From the NCBI GenBank assembly GCA_021784255.1, contig JAJXSZ010000071.1:1-11260 (forward strand): 11,260 nucleotides of DNA. Direction: 5' to 3'. The position numbers and the translations under genes are program-made. This document shows, in pieces, positions 5,679-11,260 of the stretch (position 1 is its first letter; each line of letters opens with the position of its first letter). The stretch comes from Pseudomonadota bacterium. Its GTDB lineage: Bacteria; Pseudomonadota; Alphaproteobacteria; Acetobacterales; Acetobacteraceae. The notes under the pieces were generated by a model, which saw nothing but the letters and a program-made list of their open reading frames with translations, searched no databases and was not told where the DNA came from.

Positions 5679-7088
5679 ATGCCCTCGCTGCCGCGCGTCC
5701 CGGCCTGGCTGCTGGCCCTCACGGCGCTGCGGCTGATCGTCGCCGCCAGCGTGCCGCTGGCGCCGGACGAGGCCTATTACCGGCTGTGGTCGCTGGCCCT
5801 CGCGCCCGGCTACCTCGACCACCCGCCGATGGTGGCGCTGTGGATCCGCGCCGGCATCGCGCTGGCCGGCGACACCCCGCTCGGCGTGCGCCTGCTGGCG
5901 CCGTTCGCGGCCCTGCTCGGCTCGCTGCTGCTCAGCGACGCGGTGGAGCGGCGCGCCCCCGGCCGCGGCGAGATCGCGGCGATGCTGCTCAACGCGACGC
6001 TGCTGTTCGGCGCCGGGGCGATCGTGATGACGCCGGACACGCCGCTGCTGCTGTTCTGGACCGCGGCGCTCTGGGCGCTGGCCCGCCTGGAGCAGAGCGG
6101 CCCGGAGCCGGGCGCCCCGGACCAGCGCCCGGACCAGCGCTGGGACCGGCGCTGGTGGTTCGCCGCCGGCCTCGCCACCGGGCTGGCGCTGCTCAGCAAA
6201 TACACCGCCTTCCTGATCTTCCCCGCCGCCTTCGCCTGGCTGCTGGCGGTCCGCCCGCGCGAGCTGCGGGCCTGGCAGCCCTGGGCGGGGCTGGTGCTCG
6301 GGCTCGTCGTCTTCGCCCCGGACCTCGCCTGGAACGCGGCGCATGGCTGGGCGAGCTTCGCCAAGCAGGGCGGGCGGCTGTTCGATTTCCGCCCGCTGCG
6401 CGCGCTGCAGTTCATCGCCGAGCTGGCCTTCGGGCAGATCGGGCTGGCGACGCCGCTGCTGGCCGTGCTGCTGGTGCAGGGCGAGGTGCGCGCCTGGCGC
6501 GCGCGCGCCGCGCTGCCGCTCGCCTTCAGCCTGGTGCCGGCCGCGGTGTTCGTCGTCCACGCCCTCGGCGACCGGGTGCAGGGCAACTGGCCCGCCGTCG
6601 TCTATCCCGCGGCGGCGCTCGCGGCCGCGCTGTTCCCGATCCCGCGGCGCCGCCTCGGCCAGGCGCTCGGGCTCGGCATGGGCATCACCCTGCTGGTCTA
6701 TCTGCAGGCCGCGACCGCGCTGCTGCCGCTGCCGGTCCGCCTCGACCCGACGGCGCGCCAGCTGCGCGGCTGGGCGGCGATGGCCCGGTCCCTGCCGGCG
6801 GCGGATTTCCTCGCCGCCGACAATTACGGCGTCGCCGCGGAGCTGGCGCTGTTCCGCCACAACGTGTTCGGCGCCGCCCCGCGCTGGGCGTTCTTCGACC
6901 TGCCGCGCGCGCTGCCGCGGGGCAGCGGGCTGCTGCTCTCGCGCGGCACGCCGGACCCGCAATTCTGGGGCCGCGTCGAGAAGCTGGGCGAGGTCGCGCG
7001 CCGCTCGCGCGGGGTGGTCCTGGCGCGCTACGGCCTCTATCGTGTGACACCGAAGCAGCGGCTCACCCTGCTCACCGCCAGGCCATGA
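5679..7088 (+). CDS. Polytopic membrane glycosyltransferase, GT83 (ArnT-like) family
   Basis: A 469-residue, strongly hydrophobic protein that would move a sugar from a polyprenyl-phosphate donor to a lipid or glycan in the periplasm. The family signature is clear: APDEAYYRLWS (D30-E31, the usual catalytic acidic site in the first periplasmic loop), LDHPPMVAL at about 46-54, VMTPDTPLLLFW at about 116-127 and LLSKYTAFLIFPAAFAWLL at about 171-189. Many leucine/alanine-rich segments suggest about ten or more membrane helices. The acceptor and sugar cannot be predicted; ArnT attaches aminoarabinose to lipid A, but this is only a relative. It lies 14 bases after the Lrp gene with no good Shine-Dalgarno, so translation is probably coupled. 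Its stop overlaps the ATG of the next gene. A degenerate 12-bp coding repeat at 6117-6152 gives PDQR, PDQR, WDRR in a hydrophilic loop. Confidence 0.85.
   Translation: MPSLPRVPAWLLALTALRLIVAASVPLAPDEAYYRLWSLALAPGYLDHPPMVALWIRAGIALAGDTPLGVRLLAPFAALLGSLLLSDAVERRAPGRGEIAAMLLNATLLFGAGAIVMTPDTPLLLFWTAALWALARLEQSGPEPGAPDQRPDQRWDRRWWFAAGLATGLALLSKYTAFLIFPAAFAWLLAVRPRELRAWQPWAGLVLGLVVFAPDLAWNAAHGWASFAKQGGRLFDFRPLRALQFIAELAFGQIGLATPLLAVLLVQGEVRAWRARAALPLAFSLVPAAVFVVHALGDRVQGNWPAVVYPAAALAAALFPIPRRRLGQALGLGMGITLLVYLQAATALLPLPVRLDPTARQLRGWAAMARSLPAADFLAADNYGVAAELALFRHNVFGAAPRWAFFDLPRALPRGSGLLLSRGTPDPQFWGRVEKLGEVARRSRGVVLARYGLYRVTPKQRLTLLTARP
6117..6152 (+). repeat. 12-bp in-frame coding repeat, about three copies
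   Basis: The unit CCGGACCAGCGC occurs at 6117-6128 and 6129-6140, with a degenerate third copy at 6141-6152. It encodes PDQR, PDQR, WDRR in a loop between membrane segments of the glycosyltransferase. The unit length preserves the frame. Confidence 0.65.
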
Positions 7089-8206
7089 CCCCCGAAACCG
7101 CACCCGCCACCCCAGCGGCCACCACGCCCGCCGCCACCACGCCCGCCTCTGGCCCGCCCCCATCTGGCCCGCCCCCATCTGGCCCGCCCCCATCTGGCGG
7201 CCCCGGCCCCGGCCGCCTGCCGACGATGGACGACGTGCTGGCCGCGCGCGAGCGCCTGGCCGGCGAGGTGGTGCGCACCCCGGTCCTGCGCCACCCGCTG
7301 CTCGACCGGCTGACCGGCGGGCGCATCCTGCTCAAGGCGGAGCCGCTGCAGCGCACCGGCAGCTTCAAGCTGCGCGGCGCCACCAGCGCCATCCGCGCGC
7401 TGGGCGAGGCGGAGCGGGCGCGCGGCGTCGTCACCTTCTCCTCCGGCAACCACGGCCAGGCGGTCGCCTGTGCCGCGGCCGGCGTCGGCGCGCGCGCCAC
7501 CGTCTTCATGCCCACCGACGCGCCGGCGATCAAAGTCGAGAGCACGCGCCGCTGGGGGGCGGAGGTCGTTCAGTACGATCGCGCAACGCAGGACCGCGAG
7601 GCGATGGCCGCCGCGCACATCGCGCGCACCGGCGCGGTGCTGATCCCGCCCTTCGACGCCGTCGAGGTGATCGCCGGGCAGGCCAGTGCCGCGCTCGAAC
7701 TCGCCGAGGACGCGGGCGAAATGCTCGACGCGCTGATGGTCCCGGCCGGCGGCGGCGGCTTCATCGCCGGCTGCGCGCTGGCGATGGCGGCGGTCTCGCC
7801 GGCGACGCGCATCGTCGCGGTCGAGCCCGAGGGCTGGGACGACACCTCCCGCTCGCTCGCCGCCGGCGAACGCCTCGCCGCGCCCGGCGGCTCGCTGCTC
7901 TGCGACGCGCTGCTGGCACCGCGCCCCGGCGCGCTGACCTTCGCGATCAACCGCCGCCTGCTCGCCGGCGCGCTGGTCGTCACCGACGCCGAGGTGCTGG
8001 CCGCCATCGCCTTCGCCTTCCGCCACCTCAAGGTCGTCGTCGAGCCGGGCGGCGCGGTCTGCCTCGCCGCGCTGCTCGCCGGGCGCCTGGACGCGCGCGG
8101 GCGGACGGTGGGCGCGGTGCTCTCCGGCGGCAATATCGATCCCGCAACGTTCCAGCGGGCGCTGGCGGCAGCCGTGGCCGACCCGCCGCCGGACGATCGG
8201 AAATAA
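7085..8206 (+). CDS. PLP-dependent threonine/serine dehydratase (fold type II)
   Basis: A pyridoxal-phosphate enzyme expected to deaminate threonine or serine to a 2-oxo acid and ammonia. Visible motifs: QRTGSFKLRGA, with K95 (counted from 7085) as the Schiff-base lysine; the SSGNHGQAVA substrate loop; the PAGGGGFIAG phosphate-binding glycine loop; VEPEG; and the C-terminal LSGGNID. There is no ACT domain, which suits a catabolic-type enzyme. The close relatives threo-3-hydroxyaspartate ammonia-lyase and serine racemase cannot be excluded. Translation from 7085 (ATGA overlap with the glycosyltransferase stop) gives 373 residues, with about 47 low-complexity residues before the family start. 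An internal ATG at 7226 gives 326 residues, the usual family length, but has no clear Shine-Dalgarno. I keep 7085 because of the overlap, with the start uncertain. The 5' end is made of 15-bp repeats. Confidence 0.88.
   Translation: MTPETAPATPAATTPAATTPASGPPPSGPPPSGPPPSGGPGPGRLPTMDDVLAARERLAGEVVRTPVLRHPLLDRLTGGRILLKAEPLQRTGSFKLRGATSAIRALGEAERARGVVTFSSGNHGQAVACAAAGVGARATVFMPTDAPAIKVESTRRWGAEVVQYDRATQDREAMAAAHIARTGAVLIPPFDAVEVIAGQASAALELAEDAGEMLDALMVPAGGGGFIAGCALAMAAVSPATRIVAVEPEGWDDTSRSLAAGERLAAPGGSLLCDALLAPRPGALTFAINRRLLAGALVVTDAEVLAAIAFAFRHLKVVVEPGGAVCLAALLAGRLDARGRTVGAVLSGGNIDPATFQRALAAAVADPPPDDRK
7118..7198 (+). repeat. Two blocks of 15-bp in-frame tandem repeats at the 5' end of the dehydratase gene
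   Basis: Block one is two exact copies of GCCACCACGCCCGCC (7118-7132, 7133-7147), encoding ATTPA. Block two is three exact copies of CTGGCCCGCCCCCAT (7149-7163, 7164-7178, 7179-7193) plus a partial copy to 7198, encoding SGPPP units. Exact copies suggest recent expansion, and copy number may vary among strains without breaking the frame. Confidence 0.9.
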
Positions 8207-8242
8207 CCGCGGCCGTGTCTTTCGATAGGCCGCCGGAAGCGA

Positions 8243-8266
8243 AAGAAATTGAGACAATAGTTTCTT
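8243..8266. promoter_or_regulatory. Inverted repeat just upstream of the tad-like operon promoter
   Basis: AAGAAA (8243-8248) and TTTCTT (8261-8266) are exact inverted copies, and TTG/CAA in the spacer extends the symmetry. The repeat ends two bases before the -35 box at 8268, a usual position for an activator or repressor site. There is no U tract in a terminator position, and the stem is AT-rich, so a protein-binding site is more likely than a terminator. Confidence 0.35.
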
Positions 8267-8267
8267 G

Positions 8268-8296
8268 TTGACCAGCCGCGTGAGCTTTCCTATATC
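8268..8296 (+). promoter_or_regulatory. Sigma-70 promoter of the tad-like pilin operon
   Basis: TTGACC (8268-8273) and TATATC (8291-8296) are spaced by 17 bases. The -35 box matches five of six consensus positions. Shifting the -10 by one base gives CTATAT with a 16-base spacer, the form often seen in alphaproteobacteria. Transcription would begin near 8303, leaving a leader of about 127 bases before ATG 8430. Confidence 0.7.
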
Positions 8297-8302
8297 TTAC
8301 CG

Positions 8303-8429
8303 CGACATCGATGGGTCCGGCGCTGCTGCGGCAGCGCTTCCCTCGACGGGGTGTTAGATCGGCCTGTTCGCACGTTCGCGCGTCATTGCGCGAACGAGAC
8401 CGTTCACACCTGTTCGAGAGGCTACTCTC
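8303..8429 (+). promoter_or_regulatory. Structured 5' leader of the tad-like operon
   Basis: Between the predicted RNA start and the first pilin ATG lie two perfect hairpins: GCGCTGC-TGCG-GCAGCGC (8320-8337, 7-bp stem with tetraloop) and CGTTCGCGC-GTCATT-GCGCGAACG (8373-8396, 9-bp stem). Neither is followed by a U tract, so they are not intrinsic terminators. GAGAGG near 8416-8421 is the likely ribosome binding site. I do not recognise a known riboswitch consensus, and there is no sign of a c-di-GMP aptamer. The leader could control mRNA stability or translation. Confidence 0.5.
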
Positions 8430-8999
8430 ATGGATGTCTCCCCCAGGGATGTCGCACCCAGGGAATTCGGCCCCAGGGAACTCGCGCCCAGAGAAGTGGT
8501 GCCCAGGGAACTCGCGCCCAGGGAAGTGGCACGTCTGCCGGCGCGGTTGCTGGCACGCCTGCGCGCGCCGCGCCGCGGCGTCGCCACCCTCGAGTTCGCG
8601 GTGGTCGCCAGCCTGGTCCTGATCCCCCTGCTCATCGGCTGCGTCGATTACGGTATCGTCATGCTCGACTATGCCCGGGCGACGCGCGCGCAGCAGGCGG
8701 CGCTGATGGCCGCCCTCGACGGCGCCTCGAACGGCGCGATCCAGAACGCGGCGCAGGCCGCCTTCGGCACCGGCTCGTCGACGACGACGGTCAACACGTC
8801 ATGGTACTGCGCGCCGAGCGCGCAATCCTGGACCCACACCGGCACCGCCTACGGCGCGCCGCCGGACTGCGGCCCGGGCTACCTGGCGACGCAATACATC
8901 TCGGTCCTGGTCGAGGCCACGCAGACGCTGCCGATTCCGCTGCCGGGCTACACCTCGGCCTTCCCGATCCAAACCTCCACCATGGTGCGCATCCAATGA
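8430..8999 (+). CDS. TadE-like minor pilin / pseudopilin with N-terminal PRE repeats
   Basis: A 189-residue single-pass protein of the TadE/TadG type, which helps assemble Flp/Tad pili at the inner membrane. The key segment is RRG|VATLEFAVVASLVLIPLLIG. G50 followed by a glutamate at +5 (E55) fits a type IV prepilin-like processing site, and about residues 52-72 form the membrane helix. The rest would be outside the cytoplasm; two cysteines (WYC near 125 and DCGPG near 145) might form a disulfide. The first 50 residues are unusual: six five-residue repeats of the form xPRE(V/F/L) and then a basic stretch, all before the cleavage site. The start has GAGAGG at a good distance and a strong promoter upstream. 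The stop overlaps the next ATG by 4 bases. Confidence 0.85.
   Translation: MDVSPRDVAPREFGPRELAPREVVPRELAPREVARLPARLLARLRAPRRGVATLEFAVVASLVLIPLLIGCVDYGIVMLDYARATRAQQAALMAALDGASNGAIQNAAQAAFGTGSSTTTVNTSWYCAPSAQSWTHTGTAYGAPPDCGPGYLATQYISVLVEATQTLPIPLPGYTSAFPIQTSTMVRIQ
8439..8528 (+). repeat. Six 15-bp in-frame repeats at the 5' end of the TadE-like gene
   Basis: Successive 15-base units at 8439, 8454, 8469, 8484, 8499 and 8514 share the core CCCAGGGA and encode SPRDV, APREF, GPREL, APREV, VPREL and APREV. Most units contain AGGGAA, which is Shine-Dalgarno-like, so the array also places several ribosome-binding-like motifs just inside the gene. The unit length keeps the frame. Confidence 0.93.
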
Positions 9000-10273
9000 T
9001 CTCAGATCGCATCGCGCTCCGGCTTGCGTCCGGTCGCCTCAGGCTCCGGCTTGCGTCCGGTCGCCTCGCGCTCCGGCGCGGCAAATCGGCATCGATCGCG
9101 CCGATGGTCGCGGTGATGCTGCCGGTGCTCATCGGCAGTGCCGCGCTGGCGGTCGATGCCGGCAACGAATACATTTCGACCCAGCAACTACAGATCGCCT
9201 CCGACGCCGGCGCCACCGACGCGGCGATGCTGCTGCTCTCGCAGCCGACCGCGAGCGAGCTGCAGGCCGCGGCGCAGCAGGGCGCGACCGACATCCTGAC
9301 CGCCGGCGGCTTCGCCAACACCCAGCAGATGACGGTCGCGGTGACGGCGGCGACGCAGACCTCGGTCACCGTCTCGGTGCGCGCGCCGGCGACCAATTTC
9401 TTCTCCCGCGTCCTCGGCGTCGGCACCCCCAGCGTCGGCGTCACCTCGACCGCCTCGCTGCAGCAGGGCAGCGCCTGCGTCCTGTCGCTGTCGGGCATTT
9501 CCTCGAGCCTTGAGCTCGCCGGTTCGACGGCGGTCGATCTCATCGGCTGTTCCGCGCGCTCCAACGGCGGCTACGTGATGAACGGCGGCTCGTCGATGTC
9601 GGCCAGCGCCGTCTATGCCGGCACCACCGCCGCGATCGACTCCGCCGCCGATATCGGCAGCACGCCGCTGATCACCAACGCCGGCTCCGTCGCCGACCCC
9701 TTCGCCTCCGACGCCCCGCTGCAGAACGCGATGCTGGCGGTGGCGAACGTCTCCGGCCCGGCGGAAAGCGCCAACGGCGGCAGCTCCACGCTGTCGCTGA
9801 CCCCGGGCAATTTCAGCTCCTGGGACTTCCTCAACAACTCGACGGTGAACCTGGCGCCCGGCACCTACTACGTGAACGGCGACATCACCGTGAACGGCAA
9901 CGCCACGATCAACGGCAGCGGCGTCACCATCATCAGCGACGGCGTGGTCAATTTCAGCGGCGGCAACATCAACCTCACCGCCCCGGCGGCGAGCAGCGGC
10001 GCGGCCTTCCCGGGGGTGCTGATCGCCGACAACTCGTCGAGCACGCAATCGGTCCAGGGCAATTCCAGCTCGACGCTGTCCGGCCTCGTCTACACGCCGA
10101 ATGCCGCGATCTATCTCGCCGGCTCGGCGCAGGTCGGCTCCACCACGGCGTGTTTCGAGGTGATCGGCTTCACCGTCGAGGTGACCGGCAACTCGACGCT
10201 GAGTTCGAATTGTTCCGCTTACGGTCTGATCAACCTGCCGGCGAGCAACCGCATGGTCGTGCTCACGCAATAG
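8996..10273 (+). CDS. TadG-like Flp pilus assembly protein with beta-helix-like C-terminus
   Basis: A 425-residue envelope protein. A basic N-terminus (residues 1-30, with two LRLASGRL repeats) is followed by the TadG-type membrane segment SIAPMVAVMLPVLIGSAALAVDAGNEY at about 33-59 and the helix QQLQIASDAGATDAAMLL, the usual start of the Pfam TadE/G-like domain. Residues from about 100 on are rich in Ser, Thr, Asn and Gly. Repeated short strand-like units (YYVNGDITVNGNATINGSG, then VNFSGGNINLTAP) suggest a solenoid or beta-helix outside the membrane. No von Willebrand MIDAS motif is evident, unlike some TadG proteins. The ATG overlaps the upstream stop (ATGA), so translation is coupled. The same frame is open back to 8351 but only as a GC-rich shadow of the upstream gene. 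The role in Flp pilus assembly or surface adhesion is inferred from the family. Confidence 0.83.
   Translation: MISDRIALRLASGRLRLRLASGRLALRRGKSASIAPMVAVMLPVLIGSAALAVDAGNEYISTQQLQIASDAGATDAAMLLLSQPTASELQAAAQQGATDILTAGGFANTQQMTVAVTAATQTSVTVSVRAPATNFFSRVLGVGTPSVGVTSTASLQQGSACVLSLSGISSSLELAGSTAVDLIGCSARSNGGYVMNGGSSMSASAVYAGTTAAIDSAADIGSTPLITNAGSVADPFASDAPLQNAMLAVANVSGPAESANGGSSTLSLTPGNFSSWDFLNNSTVNLAPGTYYVNGDITVNGNATINGSGVTIISDGVVNFSGGNINLTAPAASSGAAFPGVLIADNSSSTQSVQGNSSSTLSGLVYTPNAAIYLAGSAQVGSTTACFEVIGFTVEVTGNSTLSSNCSAYGLINLPASNRMVVLTQ
9016..9077 (+). repeat. 27-bp in-frame tandem repeat at the 5' end of the TadG-like gene
   Basis: Two nearly identical 27-base units (9016-9042, 9043-9069) start with GCTCCGGCTTGCGTCCGG and are followed by the first 8 bases of a third (9070-9077). 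They encode LRLASGRLR and LRLASGRLA, extending the positively charged cytoplasmic tail before the membrane helix. Confidence 0.88.
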
Positions 10274-10289
10274 TCAGGGGATGGGGTCC

Positions 10290-10724
10290 ATGGTTGCAGT
10301 CATCGGTCTGCCGCGCCGCCGCCAGCGGCCGCTTCGCCGCCTCGGCGCGCGCGGGACGACGGCGGTGGAGTTCGCCTTCATGGCGGGCCTGCTGTGCACG
10401 CTGGTGCTGACGACGATCGATGTCGGGCGCTACTTCGCCGATCAGCACGCGATCGACTACGGCGTCGCCGCAGCGGCGCGCTACGCCGCGGTCAACAGCG
10501 GCTCGGCGACCACCTCCAGCATCACGTCGAAATTCGACGCCGCGGTGTCCGGCCTGCTCGGCGACGCGCCCAGTTTCGATGTCGCGGTCTCGTTCGCGCC
10601 GGATTATCAGGTCGGCGGCAACGTGACGGTGGCGGCGACCTACCAATGGAACGGCATTTCCCCGCTGGCCCTGATCGGTTCGCGCCAGATCACCGCCGCG
10701 GCGACCATGACGGTGGTGCATTAG
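10290..10724 (+). CDS. TadE-like minor pilin / pseudopilin (second copy)
   Basis: A 144-residue single-pass protein of the TadE type. A basic leader (RRRQRPLRRLGARG) is followed by G|TTAVEFAFMAGLLCTLVLTTIDVGRYF. The glycine at about 22 and the glutamate five residues on fit a prepilin-like cleavage site, and about residues 24-43 form the membrane helix. The DVGRYFADQHAIDYGVAAAARYAAV segment that follows is typical of TadE proteins. I chose the ATG at 10290 because AGGGG (10276-10280) lies 9 bases before it. The ATG at 10281 touches that motif directly and would add only MGS. The gap after the TadG-like gene is 16 bases, so this is the third gene of the operon. It has no tandem repeats, unlike the two preceding genes. 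Confidence 0.85.
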   Translation: MVAVIGLPRRRQRPLRRLGARGTTAVEFAFMAGLLCTLVLTTIDVGRYFADQHAIDYGVAAAARYAAVNSGSATTSSITSKFDAAVSGLLGDAPSFDVAVSFAPDYQVGGNVTVAATYQWNGISPLALIGSRQITAAATMTVVH

Positions 10725-10743
10725 CCGCCGGCCCGAGCCGGTC

Positions 10744-10759
10744 CTAACCCGCCGCTAAC
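10744..10759 (+). promoter_or_regulatory. CtrA-like binding site upstream of motB
   Basis: CTAA-CCCGCCG-CTAAC matches the CtrA consensus TTAA-N7-TTAAC in both half-sites and spacing, with a C for T at the first base of each half. CtrA controls motility genes in many alphaproteobacteria. The site lies about 80 bases upstream of the motB start and just after the pilin operon stop. I could not identify a matching -10 element. Confidence 0.35.
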
Positions 10760-10788
10760 CTCTGCCCGCGACAATCGCGCCAGCGGGT
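10747..10788 (+). other. Inverted repeat between the tad-like operon and motB
   Basis: ACCCGC (10747-10752) and GCGGGT (10783-10788) can pair around an inner CGCG-ACAAT-CGCG hairpin (10767-10779). There is no U tract afterwards, so it is at best a weak or Rho-assisted terminator of the pilin operon. It overlaps the CtrA-like site. Confidence 0.25.
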
Positions 10789-10840
10789 AGGCCGCAGAAC
10801 GCGGAACCCGGTCTGACGGGCCTGTTGGCGGGAAAACTTC

Positions 10841-11260
10841 ATGGCAGGAGAGACGCGGGCCAAGGGCGCGAAATCGCGCGGCAGGGGCCCCGGCGGCGGC
10901 AACTCGCGGCCCATCATCATCATCCGGCGCGGCGAGGACGCCGAGGCGGCCCACCACGGCGGCGCCTGGAAGGTCGCCTATGCCGACTTCGTGACGGCGA
11001 TGATGGCCTTCTTCCTGCTGCTCTGGCTGCTCAACGCCACCACCGAGACCCAGCGCGTCGGCCTCGCCGACTATTTCTCGCCGTCCAACGCGATGAGCCA
11101 CGCCTCCTCCGGCACCGGCAAGCCGTTCGGCGGCAGCACGCCCTTCGACCACGGCTCCCTGGTCTCGAACCGGGGCGTCGTCGCCGCGATCCCCGGCCGC
11201 TCGCTGCCGACGCCGCAGACCGGCGGCCGCCACCGCCCCGCGCCGCCCGTCGCCCCACCC
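10841..11260 (+). CDS. motB: Flagellar motor stator protein MotB, N-terminal part (3' partial)
   Basis: The frame runs open from ATG 10841 through the last base (140 codons), so the gene continues beyond the window. The product couples proton flow to flagellar rotation with MotA and anchors the stator to peptidoglycan. The basic cytoplasmic N-terminus includes SRPIIIIRRGEDAE and is followed by GGAWKVAYADFVTAMMAFFLLLWLL. D49 is the equivalent of the proton-carrying aspartate (D32 in E. coli). Next comes NATTETQRVGLADYFSP, the plug-like segment after the membrane helix. A proline-rich linker starts near residue 120. The OmpA-like peptidoglycan-binding domain would lie outside the window. A GGCGGGAAAA sequence just upstream may serve as ribosome binding site. 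MotA is not seen in the window and could lie elsewhere. Confidence 0.93.
   Translation, partial: MAGETRAKGAKSRGRGPGGGNSRPIIIIRRGEDAEAAHHGGAWKVAYADFVTAMMAFFLLLWLLNATTETQRVGLADYFSPSNAMSHASSGTGKPFGGSTPFDHGSLVSNRGVVAAIPGRSLPTPQTGGRHRPAPPVAPP

Noticed and set aside
5346..7193. Minus-strand open frame of 615 codons with MGAGQ repeats
   Set aside because: It is antisense to the Lrp, glycosyltransferase and dehydratase genes. The apparent repeats are the reverse complement of the SGPPP coding repeat.
7037..8257. Minus-strand open frame of 406 codons
   Set aside because: It is antisense to the dehydratase, whose catalytic motifs are clear. Its composition is that of a shadow frame.
7118..8528. Possible CRISPR arrays from short repeats
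   Set aside because: The repeat units are contiguous, 15 bp long and in frame inside genes, with no spacers and no cas genes nearby.
8351..8995. Upstream extension of the TadG-like frame to 8351
   Set aside because: The extension overlaps the whole TadE-like gene in another frame and has no family content. The ATGA overlap at 8996 gives the normal start.
9188..10270. Minus-strand open frame of 360 codons
   Set aside because: It is antisense to the TadG-like gene and is Arg/His/Gly/Ala-rich with no domain.

Overview
The window is high-GC DNA with the gene content of an alphaproteobacterium. A Rhodospirillales or Acetobacteraceae-like member is my best guess. The reasons are a divergent lrp / trxB-lysR arrangement, TadE/TadG pilin-like genes, an alphaproteobacterial-type MotB, a BoxR-type regulator fragment and a CtrA-like site. 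The taxon is inferred from gene types, not from a database match.

Layout. (1) Bases 1-224 are the 3' end of a regulator with a shikimate-kinase-like C-terminal domain (BoxR/BzdR type). (2) Bases 300-2488 hold a two-gene restriction-modification cassette of visibly lower GC: a TaqI/Eco57I-type adenine methyltransferase overlapped by a GTG-started protein with a PD-(D/E)xK motif. Its promoter has a perfect palindrome across the -10 box. (3) Bases 2489-3054 contain no convincing protein gene. They do hold a minus-strand intrinsic terminator preceded by a string of hairpins and an exposed anti-Shine-Dalgarno motif, probably a small RNA or a structured 3' UTR. (4) Bases 3055-4942 (minus strand) encode thioredoxin reductase followed by a LysR-type regulator. 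(5) From 5170 (plus strand), an Lrp/AsnC regulator, a GT83-like membrane glycosyltransferase and a PLP-dependent threonine/serine dehydratase form a tight operon. (6) Bases 8268-10724 are a tad-like operon (TadE-like, TadG-like, TadE-like) with a good sigma-70 promoter and a hairpin-rich leader. (7) The window ends inside motB.

The R-M pair protects against incoming DNA. TrxB keeps thioredoxin reduced, and its two flanking regulators are plausible controllers of this locus. The pilin-like genes and motB both serve the cell surface, in adhesion and motility.

The most unusual features are: coding minisatellites (12, 15 or 27 bp units, always a multiple of three) in four consecutive plus-strand genes, three of them at the N-terminus; the structured minus-strand RNA at 2655-2735; the palindrome in the R-M promoter; and the structured leader of the tad-like operon. 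I do not see a clearly new multi-gene system. The R-M pair with an unrecognised endonuclease family and the RNA locus are the best candidates for something undescribed.
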